Notes: generated from the sequence alone by a model not told the origin. A stretch of 13,999 nucleotides of DNA from Clostridia bacterium (GCA_016296985.1 JAEDHM010000024.1:1-13999), one strand, 5' to 3'. Counted from the stretch's first letter, positions 1-7,297 are shown. Numbers and translations are program-made.

Positions 1-160
1 GGTTTCACCCCTCTGAATGACAACAAGGAAAGGAATCGTCATCTCGAGCGTAGTCCTGTCATTCAGAGCGTAGCGAAGAATCTCCGGGAAAGGTCGTCCT
101 TACTTGTAAAATAACTGACTAAGTACCGTCATCTCGAGCGAAGTCGAGAGATCCCCTAAG
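1..160. repeat. Dispersed intergenic repeat patch (GTCATTC/GTCATCTC family)
   Basis: The sequence CGTCATCTCGAGCGWAGTC occurs twice as a direct repeat at 37-55 and 127-145 with one mismatch. TGTCATTCAGAG at 57-68 is a perfect 12-base inverted copy of 11-22, and is followed by GCGTAGCGAAGAATCTCC. In the second copy TCTCGA (132-137) and TCGAGA (144-149) can pair around a GCGAAG loop. Elements of the form 'GTCATTCTGAGCG...GAAGAATCTC' are familiar intergenic repeats in many bacterial genomes, including Clostridia. I see no coding potential and no transposase. The patch looks like degraded or nested copies, and its function is unknown. Confidence 0.6.
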
Positions 161-396
161 GCGAAGCAGTGGTGAATAATGTATACGCTTTTATGCACCT
201 CGGTATAAAAATTTGTCCTTTCTCCTGTTTTTTATAAAATTGATTTACTTTTAGTTATCTATCCTTGCTTATTTTTTAAGTTCTTTTTATTTTTGTCTAA
301 TCATTTTTGAAAATCCGAGGTTATTTTTATCCTATACTGTACGAGAACTTATATTTATGGTATTATATCAATAACTTGTATAGAAAAGGTGTGATT
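161..396. other. AT-rich intergenic leader, nothing firmly identified
   Basis: This stretch is AT-rich and T-rich and holds no convincing gene. Weak promoter-like hexamers occur (TTGAAA at 307-312, TATACT at 333-338), but the spacing of 20 bases is too long for a confident sigma-A promoter. The promoter of the following gene cluster is probably here but I cannot place it. Confidence 0.4.
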
Positions 397-1398
397 ATGA
401 AAGAGTTTGAAAGGTTTGAATTAGAAAAAAACGGTTATGTTGTAACGGAATCATCAGTTTGTGATATTTACGAGTTTTTTGATAACAAGCCTTACGAGTG
501 CTCTATTCATCAGCAAACTTTTGATGCAAAATATAAGTATGGATATACCTATATACTTATACACGGCAATGAAGAAAGGAATTACGTATGTGGCTCTTAC
601 GTATCTACTGACCGATTTTACCAAAAGGGTGAGAGAATTTTTAAGGAAATGTTTCTTTACGAATTTTCAATTTACAACCAAAAAGACCTTGAAGAAGAAA
701 GGGTACAAGCAAGTACTTTGTACGAATATTTGCTTATGCACGCCGAAAAAAAAGGTTGCAATCGCATAGCCTTCCACGCAAACTGTGGAAACGAGGGTTT
801 CAATTCTTTTATTGCTGACAAAGGCTTTGTCCTTCAAGGAGACTGTTACGTTTTGGATTTAGGTGAGGTTGAAATGTGCGATAGTGATAAAATCATAATT
901 CCTACCGACAAAGATGCTCTTTCCTTTCGCACCCTTTTTCATTTGCGTGAAAGTTTTTACAAAATGACTGAGGAAAAATGCGAACTTGATTTGCGAAACG
1001 TCAAAATTAACGTGGATAGACATAGCGCACTTGTTACTTTTTCATCCGAGATTACTACCGAATTGGGCAAGGATTTCTATCTTGAAGGCGAAAGAGAACT
1101 TTCGATTTTGGATGCTTTACGCCAAGCAATAGAGCGTGTTGAAGTCAAAAGTGCCGTAATATACGATGAATCTGACAATGATACTATTCCAGATATAATC
1201 ATAAATGGGCACTGGGGTATTTTTATTGCCAAGGTTTCAGATAAAAAATACGCTGAGCGGCAACTTTGGATAAATCAACTGAGGGCAGAAGGTAAAATCA
1301 CCCACTACTCAATTCATACTTTGAAAATTGATGAAGAGATAGGCGGATGCGAGGTAGTTATTTTCCCAATTTCTCTCAATTCGGGGCGATTTTCTTAA
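397..1398 (+). CDS. GNAT-like protein with unrecognised C-terminal half
   Basis: A protein of 333 residues. I chose ATG at 397 because AAAGGTG lies just upstream; the frame stays open to a TTG at 307, but that part is AT-rich and has no ribosome binding site. Residues about 100-153 look like the second half of a GNAT acetyltransferase fold: a helix (LYEYLLMHAEKKG), a strand (NRIAFHAN), then NEGFNSFIADKGFVLQGD, resembling the usual 'N..A..FY...GF...G' ending. The classical acetyl-CoA loop (Q/RxxGxG/A) is not evident, so acetyltransferase activity is uncertain. Residues about 165-333 are soluble-looking, without transmembrane segments, and I do not recognise them. The gene is followed 17 bases later by another GNAT gene and probably shares a transcript with the next three genes. 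The substrate is unknown. Confidence 0.6.
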   Translation: MKEFERFELEKNGYVVTESSVCDIYEFFDNKPYECSIHQQTFDAKYKYGYTYILIHGNEERNYVCGSYVSTDRFYQKGERIFKEMFLYEFSIYNQKDLEEERVQASTLYEYLLMHAEKKGCNRIAFHANCGNEGFNSFIADKGFVLQGDCYVLDLGEVEMCDSDKIIIPTDKDALSFRTLFHLRESFYKMTEEKCELDLRNVKINVDRHSALVTFSSEITTELGKDFYLEGERELSILDALRQAIERVEVKSAVIYDESDNDTIPDIIINGHWGIFIAKVSDKKYAERQLWINQLRAEGKITHYSIHTLKIDEEIGGCEVVIFPISLNSGRFS

Positions 1399-1415
1399 AT
1401 ACTAGAGGTAAAATT

Positions 1416-2219
1416 ATGGAAATAAAGAAATATGAAAATCAAATATGCCCCTTTGATATTTCCCTTCTTGATGAGGACAAATATACCTTTTTCGTTTTGA
1501 AAAGGATTATAAAGGGCGAGTGTCGATTGACTTTTACAGACCATGAAAAGTTGATTATTTGCCATTCGGCATACCCATATCCAATTTGGGTTTGGTTGTC
1601 TAAAGAAACAGGGGAGAAAGAACTTGAAACCTGCTATCTACTTTTGAAAGAGCACTTTTTCCTTAAGGGCTTTTATAAAATAAACACCACCTATCAAATA
1701 GCAGAATACCTAATCGAAAGGTGCAAAAAGGATGGAATAAACATTAAAATTGCCATCAATATGCTAAGTTATACTTGTCCCACCCCAATCCCACCTAAGA
1801 AAAAAGCGGACGGCTTTGCGAAAACCGCAACTTACGAGGATTTAGAAGTAGTCCTTTCGCTGATAAAAAAGTTTAATTATGACATAGGCGAAATTACGTC
1901 TGAGGAAGTCGGAAGAGAAAAGGCGTTACAATTGATTGAAAATCAATCCGTCTTTTTGTGGATAGACAAACACCCCGTTGCAATTTGCGCTTATAGAAAA
2001 CTTGAGGAAACTGCTTGTATCAATCACGTATACACCGAAAAGGAAGTAAGACGAAAGGGATATTGCTCAAACCTTGTCTACTACTTATCTGAAAAATTGA
2101 AAAATATGGGATTGTTACCCTCGCTTTATACCGACGGCGATTATAAGGCTTCAAATCAATGTTATCAACAAATAGGTTATATTCTTGAAGGGGACCTTTG
2201 CACCATTGACAAAGAGTAA
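1416..2219 (+). CDS. GNAT family N-acetyltransferase (FR47-like)
   Basis: A 267-residue protein. The start at 1416 is supported by AGAGG at 1404-1408; an upstream in-frame ATG at 1347 lies inside the preceding gene. The C-terminal half (about 135-265) is a GNAT domain. VYTEKEVRRKGYCSNLV (205-221) is the acetyl-CoA-binding motif A with RRKGYCS as the pyrophosphate loop, and YTDGDYKASNQCYQQIGY (238-255) is the motif B helix and closing strand. The N-terminal part contains IICHSAYPYPIWVWL, typical of two-part FR47-like acetyltransferases of about 270 residues whose N-terminal region is poorly characterised. It presumably transfers acetyl from acetyl-CoA to a small-molecule or peptide amine in the cytoplasm. 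It sits between another GNAT-like gene and a dipeptidase gene, 5 bases before the latter. Confidence 0.82.
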   Translation: MEIKKYENQICPFDISLLDEDKYTFFVLKRIIKGECRLTFTDHEKLIICHSAYPYPIWVWLSKETGEKELETCYLLLKEHFFLKGFYKINTTYQIAEYLIERCKKDGINIKIAINMLSYTCPTPIPPKKKADGFAKTATYEDLEVVLSLIKKFNYDIGEITSEEVGREKALQLIENQSVFLWIDKHPVAICAYRKLEETACINHVYTEKEVRRKGYCSNLVYYLSEKLKNMGLLPSLYTDGDYKASNQCYQQIGYILEGDLCTIDKE

Positions 2220-2224
2220 TAGTT

Positions 2225-3220
2225 ATGAATATTGAATTTGAAAACAAACTTAACGTAATTGACATGCATTGCGACACAATAACCAGACAAGAGGTTGTCG
2301 AGCAAGGCCTTAGAAAGGCGGATTTGCATATAAACCTTGAAAAAATGATGGAAGGCGAGTATTTGATGCAATGTTTTGCAACCTTTATCTTTTTGATGGA
2401 CAAAAGGGATACGCCCTTCAATCTTGCCAACGGATATATGGATATCCTTGATTCCGAACTTGAGAAAAACAAGGATATTATCTCTCAAATTACCACTTTA
2501 ACCCAGCTTGCGGATAACGTGGAAAAGAAAAAGATGTCCGCTCTTTATACCATAGAAGAGGGGGGAGTTTTGGAAGGAAAGATGGAAAATCTTCACCATT
2601 TTTACAATCGTGGCGTAAGAATGATGACTTTGACCTGGAATTTTCCCAACGAAATCGGTTTTCCAAACTTCAAACTTGAAAGGGGAAAAGAGCCTGATAT
2701 GACAATTCCCAACGTCAAGGACGGTCTAACACCCTTTGGTATCGAGGTGGTAAAAGAAATGAACCGTTTAGGTATGATTGTGGACGTAAGCCACCTTTCC
2801 GACGCCGGCTTTTGGGACGTTGTAAAGTACAGCGACAAACCCTTTGTTGCATCTCACTCAAACAGCAGAAGCGTTTGCAACTGCGTGCGTAATCTTACCG
2901 ACGACATGATAAAAGCCCTTGATGAAAAGGGCGGAGTTATGGGCATAAACTTTTGCGCCGACTTTATCTCAAAGAGCACCGAGGATCAGATTCCCGATAT
3001 AATCCGTCACATCAAGCATATAAAAGAGGTTGGCTCTATCAACTGTATTGCCTTAGGTAGCGACTTTGACGGAATCGACACCCCAAAGGGAATGAGCGAC
3101 TGCACGAAAATGCACCTTTTGAAAAAAGCTCTTGAAGAGGATGGTTTTACCAATGAAGAAATCCACAAGATTTTTTATAAAAACTTTTTGAGAGTCTTCA
3201 AAGAGGTTTGCAACAACTAA
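2225..3220 (+). CDS. Membrane dipeptidase, peptidase family M19
   Basis: A 331-residue zinc dipeptidase of the renal dipeptidase family, which hydrolyses dipeptides, often with tolerance for a D-residue or dehydro residue at the C-terminal position. The full metal-ligand set is visible: HCD (H15, D17), EEGG (E112 as bridging glutamate), VDVSH (H190), ASHSNSR (H211) and GSDFDG (D280). The C-terminal NFLRVFKEV matches the usual family ending. There is no signal peptide or lipobox, so the enzyme is predicted to be cytoplasmic despite the family name. AAAGAG overlapping the preceding stop serves as ribosome binding site, and the gap to the upstream acetyltransferase is 5 bases, indicating a shared transcript. 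It may recycle peptide or peptidoglycan-derived dipeptides; the natural substrate is not shown by the sequence. Confidence 0.93.
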   Translation: MNIEFENKLNVIDMHCDTITRQEVVEQGLRKADLHINLEKMMEGEYLMQCFATFIFLMDKRDTPFNLANGYMDILDSELEKNKDIISQITTLTQLADNVEKKKMSALYTIEEGGVLEGKMENLHHFYNRGVRMMTLTWNFPNEIGFPNFKLERGKEPDMTIPNVKDGLTPFGIEVVKEMNRLGMIVDVSHLSDAGFWDVVKYSDKPFVASHSNSRSVCNCVRNLTDDMIKALDEKGGVMGINFCADFISKSTEDQIPDIIRHIKHIKEVGSINCIALGSDFDGIDTPKGMSDCTKMHLLKKALEEDGFTNEEIHKIFYKNFLRVFKEVCNN

Positions 3221-3280
3221 AATAAATTTCTTCGGAAAATAGGGATAAATTGAAAATAATTTCAAGTTTAGCGAGGCGTT
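3221..3280. other. Intercistronic gap with two small hairpins
   Basis: The 60-base gap between the dipeptidase and the next acetyltransferase holds TTTC-TTCG-GAAA (3227-3238), a short stem closed by a stable UUCG tetraloop, and TTGAAA-ATAA-TTTCAA (3250-3265), a 6-bp dyad. Neither is followed by a T-run, so I do not call a terminator. They may shape mRNA processing or stability. Confidence 0.35.
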
Positions 3281-3856
3281 ATGTTTGTAAAAGTCAGAAA
3301 GTTTGAGGAAAAGGACAGAGAAAGAGTGCGTGATATATGCAAGGAAACCGCCCATGATAAATACAAGAAAAAAGCAAACACCTTGGAAACCATACCCATT
3401 ATGTTTGCCGACTATTTTATGGACTACGAGCCTCAATCTTTGTTTGTCGCCGTTGATGAAAATGACGAGGCAATCGGCTATATTGAATGCGCCACCGACT
3501 ACCAAAAGTTTATGCGCGCCAACAAAAATGATATAATTCCTCGCATAAAAAAGTTTGACAAAAAGCAAGTTCCCTTTTGGTACTCTTGCCTTTTTACAAT
3601 TTGGCTTATAAGAAAAAAATTCGTCCATCTTCACATGAATTTGACAAAAGCCTATCAAAGACAGGGGATAGGCACCAAACTTATGGACGCCTTAAGAAAT
3701 TATCTTCACGAGGAGAGGGAAATAAATACCCTTTGCGTTTGTTGTATAAGCAATAAATCGGTGGGATATTCCTTTTACACCAAGTACGGTTTTAAGGTAT
3801 TTTTCCGTTATGGTGCAGGACTTGTTTCCCTGTGCATTGGCACGAAAGTTGATTAA
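3281..3856 (+). CDS. GNAT family N-acetyltransferase
   Basis: A 191-residue single-domain GNAT protein. The N-terminus VRKFEEKDRERVRDIC (4-19) is the usual first strand and helix. LFVAVDENDEAIGYIEC (54-70) is the central beta hairpin, and HLHMNLTKAYQRQGIGTKLM (116-135) is motif A with the acetyl-CoA loop QRQGIG at 126-131. SNKSVGYSFYTKYGFKVF (158-175) is motif B and the closing strand. The LHxxLxxxYQRxGIGTKL pattern resembles the GNAT-like group that includes bacterial relatives of the O-GlcNAcase C-terminal domain, but that subfamily placement is a guess. ATG at 3281 follows GAGG at 3273-3276. It is probably last in the acetyltransferase-dipeptidase transcript and is followed by an intrinsic terminator. 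Substrate unknown. Confidence 0.85.
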   Translation: MFVKVRKFEEKDRERVRDICKETAHDKYKKKANTLETIPIMFADYFMDYEPQSLFVAVDENDEAIGYIECATDYQKFMRANKNDIIPRIKKFDKKQVPFWYSCLFTIWLIRKKFVHLHMNLTKAYQRQGIGTKLMDALRNYLHEEREINTLCVCCISNKSVGYSFYTKYGFKVFFRYGAGLVSLCIGTKVD

Positions 3857-3886
3857 GATATTCAGCAAAATACTGAACAAAACGAG

Positions 3887-3913
3887 AGAGGGGATTTTTA
3901 TCCCTTTTTTTTT
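3887..3913 (+). terminator. Intrinsic terminator of the GNAT-dipeptidase cluster
   Basis: GGGAT (3891-3895), a TTTT loop and ATCCC (3900-3904) form a stem extended by A/G-T pairs from 3887, followed by nine T at 3905-3913. It lies 30 bases after the acetyltransferase stop. An additional small dyad TTCAG/CTGAA (3861-3877) lies just upstream. Confidence 0.88.
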
Positions 3914-3924
3914 CAAAACCCCCC

Positions 3925-3952
3925 TTGACTGGAAGTCAAAGTATGATATAAT
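3925..3952 (+). promoter_or_regulatory. Sigma-A-type promoter of the DUF2804-macro-mrp operon
   Basis: TTGACT (3925-3930) and a perfect TATAAT (3947-3952) are separated by 16 bases. Transcription would start near 3959, giving a leader of about 30 bases with AAAGGAG at 3975-3981 before ATG 3989. The -35 box is one arm of a perfect dyad, TTGACT-GGA-AGTCAA (3925-3939), which could be a repressor site. Confidence 0.85.
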
Positions 3953-3988
3953 TATTATACCGAACAAAAAAACCAAAGGAGTGTTATT

Positions 3989-5143
3989 ATGGGAGAGTAT
4001 AGTAAGTTTATCCACCCTAAGAGAAGGGCAGTTCCTACCCCTAAAGATTTGGTAGATGAAAATGGAAAGATCGTTTTCGGTACTTTTGATAAAGAGTTTG
4101 AGACTATGGAACTTTTGAGGGCAAAGCGTCCTACCAAAGCGCCTGACTTTATGAACAGATTTAAACTTACCTTGTGGGAAGCTACCGAAGTACACCTCAA
4201 AAACGGTATTTTGCTCGCAGTTGTTTGCGATATGGGTATTTTCGGAAAAACTTTCAACGTTTTCTATGACAAACGCACTCACTACGTATATTCTTGGGAC
4301 ACCAATTTGGATAGCAAAAAAACGGTAATTGCTCCCACCCTTATCAACGGCGCCGTTGCTGAAGCAAGCACTCCCGTAAGTTTCGTTAAATACGTCAACA
4401 ATTTCCAAGACGGACGCGCTGACTTGAGCGGAAAGCACACTGGAAAATGTTTGGTTACCAAACCCCGTGAAGACAAAACCGCAGTCAAGGCAATAAAGGA
4501 AAATTATGAAGAAGCAACAATCGAATACAACTTCACTTTGAAGAGAGTAAGCGATCCTTGCGTTGCATCAATTCCCTTCCCTTTCAGCCACAACCGTACC
4601 CTTTATTCTCAAAAGGATTTCTTCAAGGCAGAAGGTCGCCTTGTTATCAACGGTGAAGAAATGCTTTCCGACGAAGATACAATGGCTATCATCGACGACC
4701 ACAGAGGATATTATCCCAGAAAGGCTCACTACGACTGGTGCACAACCCTTTCCAACGCTGTTGTTGACGAAACCGGTGAAAAAAGATATATTGCCTTCAA
4801 CCTTACAAGAAACCAATCTATTGATCAAGAACAATACAACGAAAACATCTTGTGGCTTGAAGGAAAAAGCAATCCCTTGCCTCCCGTAACCTTTACCAAA
4901 AGTATTGAAACCAAGGATTTCAAAAACTATGCCGAGTGGATTATTAAGGACGAACACGACATGGTAAACGTCAAATTCAAAATCTACGGCCTCAACCCCA
5001 TGGTTTTGCATGCTTTGGTTGTAAATATCGACTACTATATCACCTATGGCGAACTCGAAGGTTATATCCGTGACGAAGACGGAAAGAAATATATCCTCGA
5101 CGGCCTTGTAGGTATGGGCGAAGATAAAACTTTGTTACTGTAA
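3989..5143 (+). CDS. DUF2804 domain-containing protein
   Basis: A 384-residue protein that I recognise as DUF2804, a family of unknown function. Conserved-looking blocks are SHNRTLYS (200-207), DDHRGYYPR (236-244), NLTRNQSID (271-279), YNENILW (283-289), YGELEGYI (353-360) and GLVGMGED (372-379). There is no signal peptide or membrane segment, so it should be cytoplasmic. The length covers the whole family. Start choice is firm: AAAGGAG sits 7 bases before the ATG, and a near-consensus promoter precedes it. Codon choice favours C-ending AAC, GAC, TTC and ATC codons, as in nrdD and unlike the first two genes of the window, which suggests high expression. It overlaps the macro-domain gene by one base, implying coupled translation. 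The biochemical role is unknown. Confidence 0.8.
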   Translation: MGEYSKFIHPKRRAVPTPKDLVDENGKIVFGTFDKEFETMELLRAKRPTKAPDFMNRFKLTLWEATEVHLKNGILLAVVCDMGIFGKTFNVFYDKRTHYVYSWDTNLDSKKTVIAPTLINGAVAEASTPVSFVKYVNNFQDGRADLSGKHTGKCLVTKPREDKTAVKAIKENYEEATIEYNFTLKRVSDPCVASIPFPFSHNRTLYSQKDFFKAEGRLVINGEEMLSDEDTMAIIDDHRGYYPRKAHYDWCTTLSNAVVDETGEKRYIAFNLTRNQSIDQEQYNENILWLEGKSNPLPPVTFTKSIETKDFKNYAEWIIKDEHDMVNVKFKIYGLNPMVLHALVVNIDYYITYGELEGYIRDEDGKKYILDGLVGMGEDKTLLL

Positions 5144-5652
5144 TGGGCGTATCAATTATAAAAGGCGACATAACGACTTTGAAAGTTGACGCAATCGTAA
5201 ATGCGGCAAACTCTTCCCTTCGCGGTGGCGGTGGCGTCGACGGCGCAATCCACCGTAAGGCAGGCCCCTTGCTTGATCAAGAGTGTAGGGGAATAGGCCG
5301 TTGCCCTCAGGGGGAAGCGAGGATAACGAAAGGCTATGACTTGCCTGCAAAATACGTTATTCACACCGTTGGCCCTATTTATCGTGACGGCAAACGTGAC
5401 GAGGAAAAAATCCTCAAAAGTTGTTATAGAAGCGTCTTGAAAATCGTCAACTCTCAAGGTTTTACCACCGTTGCATTTCCTCTTATCTCAGGGGGAGTGT
5501 ACGGCTATCCCGTAAAGGAGGCAATAAGCGTGGCGCTTTTTGAGCTTAACGCCGCTTGCAAACAAAACAAGGATTTAGAACTTACTTTGGTTTTATTCAA
5601 GGAAGAAGATTATAAAATTGCCGAGGCTTTATTTCCGGTGATTTGCAGATAA
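5143..5652 (+). CDS. Macro domain protein, MacroD-type ADP-ribosyl hydrolase
   Basis: A 169-residue single macro domain. VDAIVNAANSSLRGGGGVDG (15-34) carries the ADP-ribose-binding asparagines N20 and N23, the glycine-rich loop and D33 of the MacroD/YmdB catalytic stretch. The second phosphate loop is seen in PLISGGVYGYP, and KYVIHTVGP is the usual central strand. Proteins of this class remove ADP-ribose from acidic residues and deacetylate O-acetyl-ADP-ribose in the cytoplasm. The ATG overlaps the DUF2804 stop in TAATG, and no ribosome binding site is evident, so translation probably depends on the upstream gene. mrp follows 10 bases later. No partner ADP-ribosyltransferase or sirtuin is visible in the window. 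The family call is firm; the in vivo substrate is unknown. Confidence 0.93.
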   Translation: MGVSIIKGDITTLKVDAIVNAANSSLRGGGGVDGAIHRKAGPLLDQECRGIGRCPQGEARITKGYDLPAKYVIHTVGPIYRDGKRDEEKILKSCYRSVLKIVNSQGFTTVAFPLISGGVYGYPVKEAISVALFELNAACKQNKDLELTLVLFKEEDYKIAEALFPVICR

Positions 5653-5662
5653 AGGAGACATC

Positions 5663-6484
5663 ATGAGCGATCAATGTAATCACGACTGTGGTAATTGCAG
5701 TAAAAGCAATTGCGGTGACAGAGATATGAGAGAAAAACTCAACCAGTTTTCCAAGGTTGACAAGGTTATTGCCGTTGTCAGCGGAAAAGGGGGAGTTGGA
5801 AAATCCTTGGTAACTTCCCTTTTGGCTACCGCTATGCAAAAGCGTGGCAAGGTTACCGCCATTATGGATGCGGACATTACAGGTCCTTCAATCCCCAAGG
5901 CCTTTGGGTTGAAAGGACGTCTTGACGGTACCGATTCGGGTATCTATCCTGCAATTACTCGTACGGGAATTCAAGCGGTTTCCCTCACCTTCTTTTTGGA
6001 AAACCCCACCGACCCCGTAGTGTGGCGTGGTCCCGTCATCGCCGGCTGTGTAAAACAGTTTTGGACGGATATGATTTGGAACGACGTCGATTATATGTTT
6101 GTGGATATGCCTCCGGGCACCGGGGACGTACCTTTAACGGTATTCCAATCTATACCCGTGAGCGGAATCGTTGTGGTTACCTCTCCTCAAGAACTTGTTT
6201 CCGACATAGTTGAAAAGGCAACCAAAATGGCAAACATTATGAATATTCCCATTTTAGGTATCGTAGAAAATATGGCGTACTTTGATTGTCCCGATTGTGG
6301 AAAACGTCACTATATATACGGTAAAAGCAACGTAGAAAAACTTGCAAAAGACTATAATATTCCCGTAACCGCAGGTATTCCCATCAATCCAGATTATGCT
6401 CGCCTTGTGGATGCAGGAAGGGTAGAGGAAGCAAACACCGCCCCCCTCGATCAACTTTTGGACAGTTTTGAAAAACTTAAATAA
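5663..6484 (+). CDS. mrp: Mrp/NBP35 family P-loop ATPase, Fe-S cluster carrier
   Basis: A 273-residue cytoplasmic ATPase of the Mrp (ApbC)/NBP35 group, which binds and transfers [4Fe-4S] clusters to apoproteins. SGKGGVGKS (40-48) is the deviant Walker A motif, MDADITGPS (68-76) the switch I region, and DMPPGTGD (148-155) the Walker B stretch. CPDC (209-212) supplies the CxxC cysteines that ligate the bridging cluster. The N-terminus is rich in cysteine (C5, C9, C12, C17), recalling the extra N-terminal cluster site of NBP35-type proteins. AAAGGAG overlaps the preceding stop, 5 bases before the ATG. It ends the DUF2804-macro-mrp operon at a strong terminator. An anaerobe with radical-SAM NrdG nearby would need such a carrier, but a direct link is inference. 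Confidence 0.93.
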   Translation: MSDQCNHDCGNCSKSNCGDRDMREKLNQFSKVDKVIAVVSGKGGVGKSLVTSLLATAMQKRGKVTAIMDADITGPSIPKAFGLKGRLDGTDSGIYPAITRTGIQAVSLTFFLENPTDPVVWRGPVIAGCVKQFWTDMIWNDVDYMFVDMPPGTGDVPLTVFQSIPVSGIVVVTSPQELVSDIVEKATKMANIMNIPILGIVENMAYFDCPDCGKRHYIYGKSNVEKLAKDYNIPVTAGIPINPDYARLVDAGRVEEANTAPLDQLLDSFEKLK

Positions 6485-6496
6485 ACGACACAAAAC

Positions 6497-6524
6497 AAAA
6501 GGAACGCGAACGCGTTCCTTTTTT
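6497..6524. terminator. Bidirectional intrinsic terminator between convergent genes
   Basis: AAAAGGAACGCG (6497-6508) and CGCGTTCCTTTT (6511-6522) are perfect reverse complements. T-runs flank the hairpin on each strand when read out of it: TTTTTT at 6519-6524 on plus, and TTTTGTTTTG on minus. It serves mrp (plus) and the convergent membrane protein gene (minus). Confidence 0.92.
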
Positions 6525-6542
6525 GCTATTCCAATCAAAATT

Positions 6543-7199
6543 TTATATCAAATACCAAACGCCCACGAAACAAAGCATAGGACCTACGGCGCAAAGGACG
6601 TGGAAGATGACGTGCATATATTTTTGCTTGAAGACGTACCATACGCCACTTAGGGCGCTTATGCTTCCGCCTACGATAAAATAGATTTTTGCGATATATG
6701 GGATCGCCACCCAGTTGAGGACGAAAATTGCAACGGTGAAAGCGCCGATTATAAAGTCGAGTATAAGGGAGAGGTTGTTAAATTTTTCAACGCTTAAAAC
6801 CATAAGCACAACTATGGCGACGGCAAAGGCTATGCTGATTCCAAGTCCTATATAGTTGAAGATGGACTGATTGCAAATTATGGCGATAGGAGCGCCACAG
6901 GCAAGCACCATAAAGGGAATTCCGCTATGGTCTATTTTTCTCCAAATCTTTTTAAGTTTTATATTGGTGAAAGCGTGATAGAGGGTAGAGTTTACGTAAA
7001 CGAAAAGGGAGAAGAAAGAGATGGCGACAACGCCCAAACTTTCCCTCACCGAGTCGGCGCGCAAAAGCATCCAAATCAAACCGCCTACAAAATATAGGAT
7101 AGGCAGTCCGTGAGTGATGCAATGTAAAATTTCTTCAGTTTTGGTGTAGTACCTAAGACCGTTTTCTTTGTATAACGCTTTCTTTTCTTCTATATCCAT
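6543..7199 (-). CDS. Hemolysin III / PAQR-family membrane protein
   Basis: A 218-residue integral membrane protein with about seven hydrophobic segments. The family signature is intact: TEEILHCITHG near the N-terminus (H26, H30), STLYH (S71, H75), KIDHSG (D90, H91), and MHVIFH (H195, H199). The His, Asp and Ser residues form the metal site of PAQR and hemolysin III (TrhA/YqfA) proteins. Despite the name, members are generally envelope or lipid-homeostasis proteins rather than toxins; the bacterial role is poorly defined. I take ATG at 7199. A TTG at 7214 is in frame but sits on the -10 region of the apparent promoter. No Shine-Dalgarno sequence precedes the ATG, and the predicted transcription start falls about at its A, so the mRNA may be leaderless. 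It is divergent from trmB and convergent with mrp. Confidence 0.9.
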   Translation of the reverse strand: MDIEEKKALYKENGLRYYTKTEEILHCITHGLPILYFVGGLIWMLLRADSVRESLGVVAISFFSLFVYVNSTLYHAFTNIKLKKIWRKIDHSGIPFMVLACGAPIAIICNQSIFNYIGLGISIAFAVAIVVLMVLSVEKFNNLSLILDFIIGAFTVAIFVLNWVAIPYIAKIYFIVGGSISALSGVWYVFKQKYMHVIFHVLCAVGPMLCFVGVWYLI

Positions 7200-7205
7200 A
7201 TAAGA

Positions 7206-7234
7206 ATTATACAAAAAGATATATTTTTTTTCAA
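7206..7234 (-). promoter_or_regulatory. Promoter of the hemolysin III-like gene
   Basis: On the minus strand TTGAAA (7234-7229) and a perfect TATAAT (7211-7206) are 17 bases apart. The expected start is about 7 bases after the -10 box, near 7199, which coincides with the ATG. Confidence 0.75.
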
Positions 7235-7268
7235 GAGGAAATCTAATTTCTTAAAAGATAATAGGCAC

Positions 7269-7297
7269 TTGACAAAAAATCTTCAATGGAATATACT
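7269..7297 (+). promoter_or_regulatory. Promoter of trmB
   Basis: TTGACA (7269-7274) and TATACT (7292-7297) lie 17 bases apart, a near-consensus sigma-A promoter. The -10 box overlaps an in-frame ATG at 7286, so translation must begin further down, at 7325, after GGAG at 7314-7317. It is back-to-back with the minus-strand promoter at 7206-7234. Confidence 0.85.

Noticed and set aside
1..160. CRISPR array
   Set aside because: Only two direct copies with a long non-spacer interval and inverted copies of the other unit; no cas genes.
307..396. Upstream extension of the first gene from TTG at 307
   Set aside because: AT-rich, no ribosome binding site; ATG 397 has AAAGGTG upstream.
1347..1415. 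Earlier ATG for the second acetyltransferase
   Set aside because: Lies inside the preceding gene; AGAGG at 1404-1408 supports 1416.
3250..3265. Terminator after the dipeptidase gene
   Set aside because: The dyad is AT-rich and has no following T-run.
3692..4438. Minus-strand open frame across the DUF2804 promoter
   Set aside because: Runs through a terminator, a promoter and two well-supported plus-strand genes; no ribosome binding site or recognisable domain.
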